A DNA stretch of 29,021 nucleotides from JAXGPP01 sp964436865 (GTDB lineage: Bacteria; Planctomycetota; Planctomycetia; Pirellulales; Thermoguttaceae), in the NCBI GenBank assembly GCA_964436865.1, contig CAYTFK010000052.1, forward strand, positions 1 through 29,021, read 5' to 3'. The notes below the pieces were generated by a model. That model was not told the DNA's origin and made no database searches. It saw only the letters and a list, made by a program, of their open reading frames with translations. The position numbers were made by a program, and so were the translations under genes. Positions 6,852 to 15,907 of this stretch are shown here, piece after piece (the stretch's first letter is position 1; every line of letters starts with the position of its first letter).

Positions 6852-8252
6852 ATGGCGTCCAAGAAGAAGTTGTATATCGAGACGGTCGGCTGCCAGATGA
6901 ACGTGCTCGACAGCGAGCTCGTAGCCGCGGCACTGCTCGGGGCCGGGTATGAGCTTGTCGGTTCGGCGCGGCAGGCGGACGCGGTGCTTTTCAACACGTG
7001 CAGCGTTCGCCAGCATGCCGAGGACAAGATCTATAGCGCCTTGGGCCGGCTCAAGCATGCCAAGGAGCGTCAGCCGCAGAAGATCATCGGCGTGATCGGC
7101 TGCATGGCCCAGAAGGACCAGGAGTTGATCTTCCAGCGGGCGCCGCACGTCGACCTGGTGGTAGGGCCGGGGCAACTGGCGCAGTTGCCGGCGATGCTCG
7201 AGCGGATCGAGTCGGGCCAGGGGCCGCAAATGGGCGTCAGCCTGGAGCGGAATGCCGGACGCCGCAGCGCCATCGCGGAGACCTTCGAGCGCTACGATCC
7301 GCTGCGCTCGGCGCAGGCCCGGCCGAGCCGCTACCAGGCGATGCTGCGGATCATGTTCGGCTGCGACAAGTTCTGCAGCTACTGCATCGTGCCGAGCGTC
7401 CGCGGGCCGGAACAGAGCCGGCCGGCGGCGGAGATCGAGGCCGAGGTGCGAGCGCTGGCCGCCCAGGGCTGTGTGGAAGTGACGCTCATCGGCCAGACGG
7501 TGAACAGCTACCGCCACACCGAGGAGGGCAAGACCACGCGGCTCTCGGACCTGCTCTACCGCTTGCACGACATCGAGGGCATCCGGCGGTTCAAGTTCGT
7601 GACGAACTATCCGCGCCACATGACGCACGATCTGCTCGAGGCGGTGCGCGACCTGCCGAAGGTCTCGCCGTTCCTGCACGTGCCGGCCCAAAGCGGCTCT
7701 AACGCGGTGCTCAAACGGATGAAGCGGGGCTACACGGTGGAGGAGTATCGCGAGATGCTGGCGGCGACGCGCGAGATCCTCCCTGACGCCGCGGTGACGA
7801 GCGATTTCATCGTCGGCTTCTGCGGCGAAACCGAAGACGACTTCCAGCAGAGCGTGGAGCTGGTGCGCCAGTCGCGGTTCAAGAACAGTTTCATCTTCAA
7901 GTACAGCCCGCGGCCGCATACCAAGAGCGCCGAGCTCTACCCGGACGACGTGCCGGAGGAAGTGAAACGGCGGCGCAACAACGAGCTTCTGGCAGAGCAG
8001 AACGCGATCAGCCTGGAAGAGAGCCGGCTGCTTGGCGGGCAGGTCGTTGAGGTGCTCGTCGAGGGGCCGAGCAAGTCGAGCCGGAAACAGGCCGCGGCGG
8101 GGCCGATTGGGCAGCTTACGGGGCGAACGGTGCGCGACCAGATCGTGGTGTTCTCAGGCGAGGCAGACTTGATCGGCCGGATCGTGCCGGTGAGGATCAT
8201 CGAGACCAACGCCTTTACGCTGTTTGGGGAGGTGATGCCTCCGCACGCATGA
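6852..8252 (+). CDS. miaB: tRNA-2-methylthio-N6-dimethylallyladenosine synthase
   Basis: Radical-SAM methylthiotransferase that modifies A37 of tRNAs reading UNN codons. The start at ATG 6852 gives MASKKKLYIETVGCQMN, the family N-terminus; an upstream GTG at 6813 adds 13 unrelated residues. The N-terminal domain carries three cluster-binding cysteines (Cys14 in GCQMN, Cys50 in NTCSVR, Cys84 in GCMAQ). The radical-SAM cluster motif is CDKFCSYC (Cys171, Cys175, Cys178), followed by VPSVRGPEQSRP. A TRAM RNA-binding domain lies at about 395-462. The length of 466 aa is typical. The MiaB-type cysteine pattern and GPEQSR separate it from RimO and MtaB. Its TGA overlaps the glnE ATG (ATGA, 8249-8252), so the two are probably cotranslated. 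Confidence 0.95.
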   Translation: MASKKKLYIETVGCQMNVLDSELVAAALLGAGYELVGSARQADAVLFNTCSVRQHAEDKIYSALGRLKHAKERQPQKIIGVIGCMAQKDQELIFQRAPHVDLVVGPGQLAQLPAMLERIESGQGPQMGVSLERNAGRRSAIAETFERYDPLRSAQARPSRYQAMLRIMFGCDKFCSYCIVPSVRGPEQSRPAAEIEAEVRALAAQGCVEVTLIGQTVNSYRHTEEGKTTRLSDLLYRLHDIEGIRRFKFVTNYPRHMTHDLLEAVRDLPKVSPFLHVPAQSGSNAVLKRMKRGYTVEEYREMLAATREILPDAAVTSDFIVGFCGETEDDFQQSVELVRQSRFKNSFIFKYSPRPHTKSAELYPDDVPEEVKRRRNNELLAEQNAISLEESRLLGGQVVEVLVEGPSKSSRKQAAAGPIGQLTGRTVRDQIVVFSGEADLIGRIVPVRIIETNAFTLFGEVMPPHA

Positions 8253-11200
8253 ACCAGAGCCAGCTCCGCGGTTATCTTGACGATCCATCGGCCGCCGCCG
8301 GCTTTCTGGCCGGTTTGGGGCTGACCGACGCCCGCCGGGCGCACGCCAATCTGGTGGAGATCGCCCGGGGCGGGATGACGCTCGACCTGCTGGCGATCAT
8401 CGCCGCTCAGTTGGGCGAGCACCTGCCGCGGAGCGCCGATCCCGACATGGCGCTGCACAACCTGACGCGGTTCATCCTCGCTGCCCGCAATCCGCTCTCC
8501 GCCGGGACGCTTTTCGAACGCGACCCCGACGCCTTGCCGACGCTGGTGCAGATCTTCTCGACGAGCCAGCATCTGAGCGACCTGCTGGTTGCCGACCCGG
8601 AGAGCTTCGACCTGTTGCGGTTGACCGAGGGGCATCCGTTCTCGCGGCAGTCGCTCGTTGATGAGCTGACCGCGGAAGTGGAGGCCCTGGAGCATGACCT
8701 GGCGGTGATGCGGGCGCTCAGGCGGTTCAAGCGGCGCGAGACGCTGCGGATCTCGTACGGCGACATCGTTCGCGAGCAGAGCATTCAGGCGGTGACGGCG
8801 CAGATTTCGTTTCTCGCCGAGGCCGTGCTCGAAGCGGCCCTCCGCGCCGCGTGGCGAAAAACCATGGCGCAGCGCGGGGTGCCACTGGGGCCGGGGGGCG
8901 AGCGGGCGAAGTTCGTCGTCCTTGGCATGGGCAAGCTCGGCGGCACCGAACTGAACTACTCGAGCGACATCGACCTGATCCTGCTCTACGAGGCCGACGG
9001 TTATACCGATTCGCGGCGCAAGCTGACGAATCGCGAATTCTTCGACCGGCTGGCGAAGGAACTCGTCCGCTTCCTGACCGAGACAACCGAACTGGGGTCG
9101 CCCTACCGCGTCGACCTGCGGTTGCGGCCCGACGGCGAGCGCGGTCCGATGGTGACGAGCGTGACGGCGGCGTTGCAGTACTATGATCTCCGCGGGCGCA
9201 CCTGGGAGCGCCAGTCCTATATCAAGGCCCGGCCGGTGGCCGGCGACCTGGATCTGGGCAGCGAGTTTCTCGACCAGCTTCAGCCGTGGATCTACGGCCG
9301 CTATCTGAGCCGCGCCGACATTGCGGGGATCAAAGCGCTCAAACGGCGCATCGAGCAGCGCGCCGAGCGCGAAGAAGGGGACATCCGCAACGTGAAGACC
9401 GGCCACGGCGGGATCCGCGACATCGAGTTTGTGATCCAGTTCCTGCAGTTGCTCAACGGTGGCGATCAGCCGCACCTGCGGACCGGCAATACGCTGGAAG
9501 CGATCCGCCGCCTGGAGCAGGTCGGGTGCCTCAACAACCTGGAGCGCTCGCTGCTGGAACAGAACTACGGATTCCTGCGGAAGATCGAGCACCGGCTGCA
9601 GATCATGTTCGATCTGCAGACCCACCTCATGCCCGACGATCCGGTTGAGTTGCGGAAGCTCGCACTGCGCATGGGGTGCACCGACACTCCGGAGCAGACG
9701 GCGCTGGACGCCTTCCGCGACGAGTTCCACCGCAGCACGGACGAGAACCGGCGGATTTTGAAGCACCTTCTGCACGACGCGTTTGGCGGCGACTCGGAGG
9801 CCCAGCCGGAAATCGACCTGGTGCTCGACCCGCACCCGCCGGAAGAAGAGATCGCGGCGGTGCTGGGGAAATACCGCTTCCGCGACGTGAAGCTGGCGTA
9901 TCGCAATCTCATGGCGCTGTCGGAGGAGAAGATCCGTTTTCTTTCCACGCGCCGCTGCCGCCACTTCCTGGCGTCGATTGCCCCGATGCTGCTGGAGGCG
10001 ATCGCCGCGACGCCCGATCCCGATTCGACGCTGGTGAACCTCGACAAGGTGAGCGATTCGCTGGGGGGCAAGGGTGTGCTGTGGGAGCTGTTCAGCTTCA
10101 ACGCACCCAGCTTGCGGCTGTACGTCGAGCTGTGCGCCTACAGCCCTTACCTGTCGGGCTTGCTGACGAGCAATCCGGGCATGCTCGACAGCCTGATGGA
10201 CAGCCTGGTACTGGACAAGCTGCCGACGCTGGAGACGCTGCAACAGACGCTCTCCGAGCTGTGCCGCGCCGCCGAAGACATCGATCCGATCCTGCACAGT
10301 TTCAAGAAGGACCAGCAACTCTGCGTCGGCGTCCGCGATCTGCTGGGCAAGGAAGACATTGCTTCGACCACCGGCGCGCTATCGGACATCGCCCAGGCGT
10401 GCCTCACGGAGATTGCTATCCGCGAGTACGAACGACTGGCGGCCAAGTTCGGCCAGCCGACGATCGACGGGGGCGATCTGGCTGGCGAGCCATGCCAGGT
10501 CGCGATCCTGGCGATGGGCAAGTTCGGCGGGCGGGAGATGAACTACCACAGCGACCTGGACATCGTGTTTCTCTATGAAGCAGACGGCCACACGACCCAT
10601 GCCCACCAGTTGCGGCGGCGCGAATCAACGACCAATCAGCATTTCTTCAGCGAGTTGGGGCAGCGGATCATCAAGACTGCCGGCCGGCTGAGCCAGTTCG
10701 GCCGGCTGTACGAAGTCGACGCCCGGCTGCGGCCGACGGGCAAGAGCGGCGCCCTGGCCACATCACTGGAGGAGTTCAGCCGCTACTTCGCCGAGGGTCA
10801 GGGCCGGCTCTGGGAACGGCAGGCCCTGTGCAAGGCCCACGTGGCGGTAGGCGAGCCCCGGGTAACGCAGGCCGCGATGGCGGCCGTCGCCCGTGCGGCG
10901 TTCGAGCATCCGTGGCGGAAGCAGGACGCCGACGAGATCCGACGCATGCGCGATCGGCTTGAGCAGACCGTCACCGGGGGAAACTTCAAGCGCGGCTCGG
11001 GGGGCATCGTCGACATCGAGTTCCTCGTGCAGATGCTGCAGCTCAAGCATGGCCGCCGCTTGACGAAACTGCGCTGCCCGAGCACGCTGGGGGCGCTGGC
11101 TGCACTTCATGACGCCGGCTGCCTCGCCGCGGGCGACTACGAACTGCTTGCCTCGAGCTATCGCTTCCTGCGGACGCTGGAGGGCAAGCTGCGGCTGATG

Positions 11201-11365
11201 AACTTCACCGCCAAGGACAGCCTGCCGCAGGACGCGACGGAGCTGGCGAAGCTCGCCCACCTGCTCCGCGCGCCGAGCGTCGAGGCCTTCCTGGCCGATT
11301 TCGACCGCTATACCCAGGGCACGCGGCAATGCTTCGACCGTATTTTCGCCGTGGAAGGGGAGTAG
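8249..11365 (+). CDS. glnE: Glutamine synthetase adenylyltransferase / adenylyl-removing enzyme
   Basis: Bifunctional enzyme that switches glutamine synthetase off by adenylylation and on by removal of AMP, in answer to nitrogen signals. The protein has two homologous halves. Each has a nucleotidyltransferase core: GMGKLGGTELNYSSDIDL at about 227 and AMGKFGGREMNYHSDLDI at about 754, both with the metal-binding D-x-D pair intact. Each is followed by the helical GlnD/GlnE domain with GGIRDIEF (about 388) and GGIVDIEF (about 918). By analogy with the E. coli enzyme the first half removes AMP and the second attaches it. At 1038 aa it is longer than the E. coli protein (946), partly through the N-terminal region. 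Its start overlaps the miaB stop by 4 nt; the next gene follows 7 nt after its stop. Confidence 0.94.
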   Translation: MNQSQLRGYLDDPSAAAGFLAGLGLTDARRAHANLVEIARGGMTLDLLAIIAAQLGEHLPRSADPDMALHNLTRFILAARNPLSAGTLFERDPDALPTLVQIFSTSQHLSDLLVADPESFDLLRLTEGHPFSRQSLVDELTAEVEALEHDLAVMRALRRFKRRETLRISYGDIVREQSIQAVTAQISFLAEAVLEAALRAAWRKTMAQRGVPLGPGGERAKFVVLGMGKLGGTELNYSSDIDLILLYEADGYTDSRRKLTNREFFDRLAKELVRFLTETTELGSPYRVDLRLRPDGERGPMVTSVTAALQYYDLRGRTWERQSYIKARPVAGDLDLGSEFLDQLQPWIYGRYLSRADIAGIKALKRRIEQRAEREEGDIRNVKTGHGGIRDIEFVIQFLQLLNGGDQPHLRTGNTLEAIRRLEQVGCLNNLERSLLEQNYGFLRKIEHRLQIMFDLQTHLMPDDPVELRKLALRMGCTDTPEQTALDAFRDEFHRSTDENRRILKHLLHDAFGGDSEAQPEIDLVLDPHPPEEEIAAVLGKYRFRDVKLAYRNLMALSEEKIRFLSTRRCRHFLASIAPMLLEAIAATPDPDSTLVNLDKVSDSLGGKGVLWELFSFNAPSLRLYVELCAYSPYLSGLLTSNPGMLDSLMDSLVLDKLPTLETLQQTLSELCRAAEDIDPILHSFKKDQQLCVGVRDLLGKEDIASTTGALSDIAQACLTEIAIREYERLAAKFGQPTIDGGDLAGEPCQVAILAMGKFGGREMNYHSDLDIVFLYEADGHTTHAHQLRRRESTTNQHFFSELGQRIIKTAGRLSQFGRLYEVDARLRPTGKSGALATSLEEFSRYFAEGQGRLWERQALCKAHVAVGEPRVTQAAMAAVARAAFEHPWRKQDADEIRRMRDRLEQTVTGGNFKRGSGGIVDIEFLVQMLQLKHGRRLTKLRCPSTLGALAALHDAGCLAAGDYELLASSYRFLRTLEGKLRLMNFTAKDSLPQDATELAKLAHLLRAPSVEAFLADFDRYTQGTRQCFDRIFAVEGE

Positions 11366-11372
11366 AGAGTTC

Positions 11373-12983
11373 ATGCGATTCGGTTCTTGCCCATCGGGCA
11401 ACATCAAGGCGCTGGCGGTAGGTTCGCTGGCGGTGGCGGTATTCCTGGTGTTCATCCTCTGGGCCCCATGGAACAGGCGGGGCGTTCATTCCGAGGAAGA
11501 GCTCCTACTGTATTGTGCGGCCGGGATCAGCCAGCCGGTCGATGCGGTGGTGGCCGATTACCAGCGGGAGTATGGCGTCAAGGTGCGGGTCGAGTACGAC
11601 GCTTCCGGCAAGCTGCTGGCGAAGATCCGCGCCGCGGGCGGCCGCGGGGAGTTGTTCCTGGCCGGCGATCCGTCGTACATGGTCGAGGCCCGCAAATGGA
11701 ATCTCGTGGCCGAGACGATTCCCGTCGCCCGCATCCGGCCGGTGCTGATCGTGCACCAGGCCACGCAGGAGCGGCTCCGCAAGGAAGGCCGGCCGGTCGG
11801 CGGCCTCGATGACCTGCTGCGGGACGATCTGAGCGTGGTGCTCGCCAACCCGGAAGGCGCCTCGATCGGCCAGCTTAGCCGCGAGTTGCTCCGCACGAGC
11901 GGCCACTGGGAAGAACTCGAATCGCGGATGCGCGAGCACCGGCAGGCCAAAGTCTCCACGGTCGGCACGGTGAACGAGGTGGCGCAGGTGGTCAAGCTGC
12001 GGCCGGATCACGTGGGGATTGTCTGGGACGCGACGGCGGCGCAACTGACGGGCGTCGAAGTGGTGCACGTCGAGGCCTTCGACGAGGCGGTGCAGGAAGC
12101 CACGGTGGGCGTTCTCGCTTCAGCGCGCGGCAAGCGCGCGACCGCCGCGCTGCAGTTTGCCCGCTACCTCACCGCCCGCGACAAAGGGCAGCAGCGGTTC
12201 GCCGAATTCAAATTCGAACCCATTCCTGACGCCGACGTATGGGCGGAGCATCCGCAGATCATGTTCATGAGCGGCGCGATGCTCAAACCGGGGATCGACG
12301 AGACGCTCAAGGAGTTCCAGGCCCGGGAAGGGGTGACGATCAACACCAGCTACAACGGCTGCGGCATTCTGGTCGCGCAGATGCAGAGCATTCGCGCCGG
12401 GGGCTCGAGCGACCGCTTCCCCGACGCCTACTTCTCCTGCGATGTGTCCTTCATGTCCAAGGTCCAGCACTGGTTCGACCCCTCGGAAACAGTTTCCGAG
12501 AACGACATGGTGCTGATCGTGAAGAAGGGGAACCCGCGCGAGATCGCCTCTCTTGAGGACCTCGCCAGGCCTGAGCTGAAGGTGGGGCTTGGGCACCCGG
12601 AGAACTCGGCCCTGGGCGCGCTGACCGACGCCCTCCTCAAGCGGGCCGGCCTGTATGACCGCGTGTATGCCGAAGGCTGGCAGGATCACATTGTGCACAC
12701 CGACGCCGGCCACGACCTGGTGAACAAGCTCCGCACCGGGGCGATCGATCTTGCGGTGGTCTACCGCAGCAACGCCGAATCGACGCCGGAGAATCTCGAA
12801 AAGTACATCGATCTCGTTGAGATCAAGGCCGGCGACGCCGTCGCGCGGCAGCCGTTTGCGATTGCCTCAGAGAGCGAGCACAAGTATCTCATGCAGCGGT
12901 TCTACGCGGCGCTGACCGCCGACACGACCGCCGAAAGGTTTCGCTCGATCGGCTTCCGCTGGGTGCACGAGTCGAAGGAGTGA
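11373..12983 (+). CDS. Membrane-anchored tandem ModA-like binding protein
   Basis: A 536-aa protein with one N-terminal membrane segment (about 12-30) and two consecutive periplasmic-binding domains related to molybdate/substrate-binding ModA-type proteins. The first (about 41-280) opens LLLYCAAGISQPVDAVVADYQ and continues with SGKLLAKIRAAGGRGELFLAGD. The second (about 287-532) repeats the pattern: IMFMSGAMLKPGIDETLKEFQ, then NGCGILVAQMQ and DAYFSCDVSFM. Family members bind oxyanions or similar ligands for ABC importers, but no permease or ATPase gene is nearby, so transport is not shown and sensing is equally possible. It starts 7 nt after glnE with AGAGAG upstream. Its stop lies only 4 nt from the stop of the convergent gene, with no terminator between. 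Confidence 0.85.
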   Translation: MRFGSCPSGNIKALAVGSLAVAVFLVFILWAPWNRRGVHSEEELLLYCAAGISQPVDAVVADYQREYGVKVRVEYDASGKLLAKIRAAGGRGELFLAGDPSYMVEARKWNLVAETIPVARIRPVLIVHQATQERLRKEGRPVGGLDDLLRDDLSVVLANPEGASIGQLSRELLRTSGHWEELESRMREHRQAKVSTVGTVNEVAQVVKLRPDHVGIVWDATAAQLTGVEVVHVEAFDEAVQEATVGVLASARGKRATAALQFARYLTARDKGQQRFAEFKFEPIPDADVWAEHPQIMFMSGAMLKPGIDETLKEFQAREGVTINTSYNGCGILVAQMQSIRAGGSSDRFPDAYFSCDVSFMSKVQHWFDPSETVSENDMVLIVKKGNPREIASLEDLARPELKVGLGHPENSALGALTDALLKRAGLYDRVYAEGWQDHIVHTDAGHDLVNKLRTGAIDLAVVYRSNAESTPENLEKYIDLVEIKAGDAVARQPFAIASESEHKYLMQRFYAALTADTTAERFRSIGFRWVHESKE

Positions 12984-12987
12984 ACCG

Positions 12988-15510
12988 TCACTCTCCGATC
13001 GCGACCACGTCGTCGCCTTGCGAGACGACGTCGATCGCGCGCTGGCCATCGACGAGCACTTGGTACTTCACGCCCCGTTGGCCCTTGACGTGCGCTTTGC
13101 CGTCGCGAAGGGAGACCGGAAACGGCGCGGCGACACGGTGGGCCTGGTCGGCGGCGACGGAGAGGAAATCGACCTCGCCGTCGAGCACCCGGCGAACGCT
13201 CACCAGCGCGCACGGGTTGATCATCCACGGCCTTCGCTCCTGGGTGCGGAGATCGAAGGAATCGGGCAGGAGCCCGGCCTGCGGCCCGTCGGGGATCTGC
13301 ATCTGCTCGCCGGCGATGAGGATGCCGCGGGCCAGATGGTTCCAGTCGATCGTGTTATCGTAGGGGGCCAGCATCGTCAGACCGTAGGCATAGTTCAGCC
13401 CGCACCATTGCACCGGCAGGCCGATCCACATCGGCGCCCGCCAGTTCGTCGCGCCGAGCACCGGGGGCGTGCCGTAGACCATCACCGGTTCGCTCCCCCA
13501 CAGGTAAACGAACGGCACGCCGGTAAGCGCCCAGCGGCGGGCCTCACGCAGGTAATCATCCTTGCCGGTGAGCTCGTAACCGCGGACATAGGCCCACACG
13601 GCGTAGGCCGAAGCAAGGACGTCGGGCGTGTGCAGGGGGACTTCCCAGACCTGCGCTCCGCGCGGCACGCGAAACCGCTTCATGTAGTCGAGCGTCTTGA
13701 GTCCCGCCTCCAGTGCGCGGCGGTCGCCGGTAACGTAGGCGTACTCGAGCATCGTGGCCGCGGGACGCGCGCAGATGCCGTTGGCCGTATCCTCGAAATG
13801 CCCGCGAGCGTATTTGCCGCGGTAGCGGTACGAACCATCGGGCCCCTGCTGCCGGATGAAACCCTCGACCTGCCGCGCCTGCTGCTCCTTCCATTCCAAT
13901 GCCCGCCCGGTAACGAAGTACAGGCTGCCGTTGGGAATATGCGCTCCGCCGCTGGCCAGTTCGGGAAGCTCGGGAATCTCACCGGTGATCCGCCAGAGGG
14001 TTGAGGCCATGTCGACGAAAGGCCGCCGCGGCCAGCGATCCTCGACACAGTGCCCCCATCCCGCCGCGGTCCGGAGTGGGCCGTTGAGCCCGGCCAGGTT
14101 GAGTTTCCGCTGCTCTTCGGGCGACCGCGGCGGAGCGGGAAGCGGCGGCAGTCCGTGCCGGCCAACCGCCCAGGCGATCGTTTCCTCCACGGGGGAACGG
14201 TCGAATCGCAGGGTGGCTTCAATTCGCTTCCCTTGGAGGCTCATGCGGTGGTCGGCGTCGCCGTCGAAGAAGTTGGGGGTGGCGTAGACCGGCTGCAACT
14301 GCATGTCGCGCCACATCATGGCCGCGGTGACGCGATCGGTTGCAAAAACCATCAGCGGCATGGTCACCTTGATCGGGTCAGGGGCGAACCGCAGGTGCTC
14401 CTCGGTTTCGACGTCGAGTTTGCTCGAACTCCGCTCGCCCCGTTCCAGATACTCGATGCCGGCGAAGAGGCCTCCTTCCAGCCCGCCGAGCGCGCGGACC
14501 ACCGGCCCTTCGCACGGCTCCCGGCTTGTGATCGACACCGAAAGCTCGCTGCCCGACACCGCCAGAGCCAGCGAAACGCCCTCTCCTTCGAACTTGTACG
14601 CAGTCGAGCTGTTCCCCACGGCCGGCTTGAGCCGCGGCAGGCGATCTCCGACGTGCACCAGCGGGGCGAGCATGGCCACGGGTTGACCCTGGCGGTCGAT
14701 TCGAGCGGCCGAGCCATCGGGAGCGACTTTCAGCGAAAACTCTCCCAGCAGCTGCTCGAGCCAGGCGACACCGGCCTCGGGGCGGGCGGCGAAGACGGTC
14801 CGCTCTACCGGCGGAAAACCGGCGACGGTCACCGCGAGCGTAACCGCCTCAACCGGCGCTGTGGTAGTCGCCGGGTGATCCAGGACGGCTTCCGCTGCCG
14901 GCTCGAGGGTCTGCTCGCGGCCGGCTGCCGAAAACGTCACCGCCTTTGCGCTGCGATTGACGAGGCGGAACTGCACCCGGCCGTCGGCCGACTGAAGCGG
15001 CGTGATCTCGAGGGGGAAGTACTCGAGGCTGACCAGTCGCACGTAGTCGATCTCGAACTCGCCCGGTGTGAAGCCCGGATCGAGCCGAATATCGGTGAGC
15101 TCGCCCGGCGCGGTGAACTCGACCGCGTATTCGTGCCACTGGCCGTCATGCTTCAGCGCGAAACCCTTCTCCTTGTCGGGTCCGCGGCGCGGCGATTGCC
15201 GGGTGGTCCAGAAGACCGATCCGGAACCCGAATTGCTGCTCCGGGCGCGGATTTCCAACCGCAGTTCGCCTCCAGACGCTTCGACCGGACGGTGGAAGTA
15301 GGGATCCTCGCCGGTGACCTCGATCTTGAGCGATCCACCGCCGCCTGACAGCCGGCAGTTGTTCTGGGCGGTCCAGCCCTCGGCGTCCTGATCGAAACTC
15401 CACTCGACGAGCGTCTGGCGGCGCGCCGGCAGGGGGACTGGGTTGATGGGCTCGCTGGCCGGATCGGCGGCGCACAGCACAAGCGCGGCGACAAAACTGA
15501 GACCGGACAT
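12988..15510 (-). CDS. Large secreted protein, six-hairpin glycosidase-like
   Basis: An 840-aa exported protein of unknown substrate. The ATG at 15510 has AGGAG 5 nt upstream and gives a short signal peptide (SGLSFVAALVLCAAD); the frame extends to 15729 but without support. A Cys at 12 sits at the end of the hydrophobic core, but Leu at -1 is not a good lipobox. Residues about 34-165 look like a beta-sandwich carbohydrate-binding module (VEWSFDQDAEGW, then ELRLEIRARS, ending FEIDYVRLVS). The C-terminal half (about 430-770) is helical, with repeated Trp/Tyr-rich pairs (EDTANGICARPAATMLEYAY, DVLASAYAVWAYVRGYELTG) as in alpha/alpha-toroid polysaccharide lyases, epimerases and glycosidases. A polysaccharide-degrading role is inferred; no catalytic residues can be named. 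Confidence 0.8.
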   Translation of the reverse strand: MSGLSFVAALVLCAADPASEPINPVPLPARRQTLVEWSFDQDAEGWTAQNNCRLSGGGGSLKIEVTGEDPYFHRPVEASGGELRLEIRARSSNSGSGSVFWTTRQSPRRGPDKEKGFALKHDGQWHEYAVEFTAPGELTDIRLDPGFTPGEFEIDYVRLVSLEYFPLEITPLQSADGRVQFRLVNRSAKAVTFSAAGREQTLEPAAEAVLDHPATTTAPVEAVTLAVTVAGFPPVERTVFAARPEAGVAWLEQLLGEFSLKVAPDGSAARIDRQGQPVAMLAPLVHVGDRLPRLKPAVGNSSTAYKFEGEGVSLALAVSGSELSVSITSREPCEGPVVRALGGLEGGLFAGIEYLERGERSSSKLDVETEEHLRFAPDPIKVTMPLMVFATDRVTAAMMWRDMQLQPVYATPNFFDGDADHRMSLQGKRIEATLRFDRSPVEETIAWAVGRHGLPPLPAPPRSPEEQRKLNLAGLNGPLRTAAGWGHCVEDRWPRRPFVDMASTLWRITGEIPELPELASGGAHIPNGSLYFVTGRALEWKEQQARQVEGFIRQQGPDGSYRYRGKYARGHFEDTANGICARPAATMLEYAYVTGDRRALEAGLKTLDYMKRFRVPRGAQVWEVPLHTPDVLASAYAVWAYVRGYELTGKDDYLREARRWALTGVPFVYLWGSEPVMVYGTPPVLGATNWRAPMWIGLPVQWCGLNYAYGLTMLAPYDNTIDWNHLARGILIAGEQMQIPDGPQAGLLPDSFDLRTQERRPWMINPCALVSVRRVLDGEVDFLSVAADQAHRVAAPFPVSLRDGKAHVKGQRGVKYQVLVDGQRAIDVVSQGDDVVAIGE

Positions 15511-15801
15511 GATCGCTCCTGGATTCGATACCCTGTTTGTGACCGATTGGGCGACCACGCGTCGCTCGAGCGCGGCCCGCTTCTCGGCGGAAGACAGCGA
15601 AAGTGTCGCACAAACGCCGGCAGAACCCAAGAGCCCCGTCTGTCGAGGCACGCAATCGCACGCCGTGGTGGCAGGTTTTCGTGGGTGTTCTCGGAGGCGG
15701 TGGTTCTTACGCGGAGGGCAGGTCCGCAAGGCTTCTAGTGCATTCGCTCCGGAAGATGAACGAGCGCAACCAGCGGAGGCGTTTCAGCGTGAGTCGCCGG
15801 C

Positions 15802-15830
15802 GTGACAGGTGAGGGCACGGCCACTACAAT
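15802..15830 (+). promoter_or_regulatory. Sigma70-type promoter for the MOSC gene
   Basis: GTGACA (15802-15807), a 17-nt spacer and TACAAT (15825-15830) give 5/6 matches in each box. The start of transcription would fall near 15837, about 70 nt before the ATG. Confidence 0.6.
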
Positions 15831-15844
15831 TCGCAAGATTGCGA
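15831..15844. promoter_or_regulatory. Palindrome covering the transcription start, candidate operator
   Basis: TCGCAA-GA-TTGCGA is a perfect 6-2-6 inverted repeat directly after the -10 box, where a bound repressor would block initiation. The symmetry is seen; the regulator is unknown. Confidence 0.4.
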
Positions 15845-15907
15845 TTGGCCGCGTGCGAGTCAGGCTGCGAAGCAAGGAAGTCCACGAGCAAAATTGGAGG
15901 GCCGGTC

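Larger units (their letters stand above)
15511..15907. other. Divergent intergenic region, 397 nt
   Basis: No convincing gene. The right end carries a good promoter (15802-15830) and a palindrome (15831-15844) for the MOSC gene. Nothing recognisable was found for the leftward gene apart from its ribosome site. Confidence 0.6.

Noticed and set aside
7937..10318. 793-aa minus-strand open frame opposite glnE
   Set aside because: Low-complexity, Arg/Gln/Leu-rich and antisense to the well-supported glnE; no family features.
12984..12987. Terminator between the convergent tandem-ModA and secreted-protein genes
   Set aside because: Only 4 nt separate the stop codons and no hairpin with a T-run is visible nearby.
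15430..15510. Lipoprotein signal for the 840-aa secreted protein
   Set aside because: The Cys at 12 is preceded by Leu at -1, a poor lipobox; an ordinary signal peptide is as likely.
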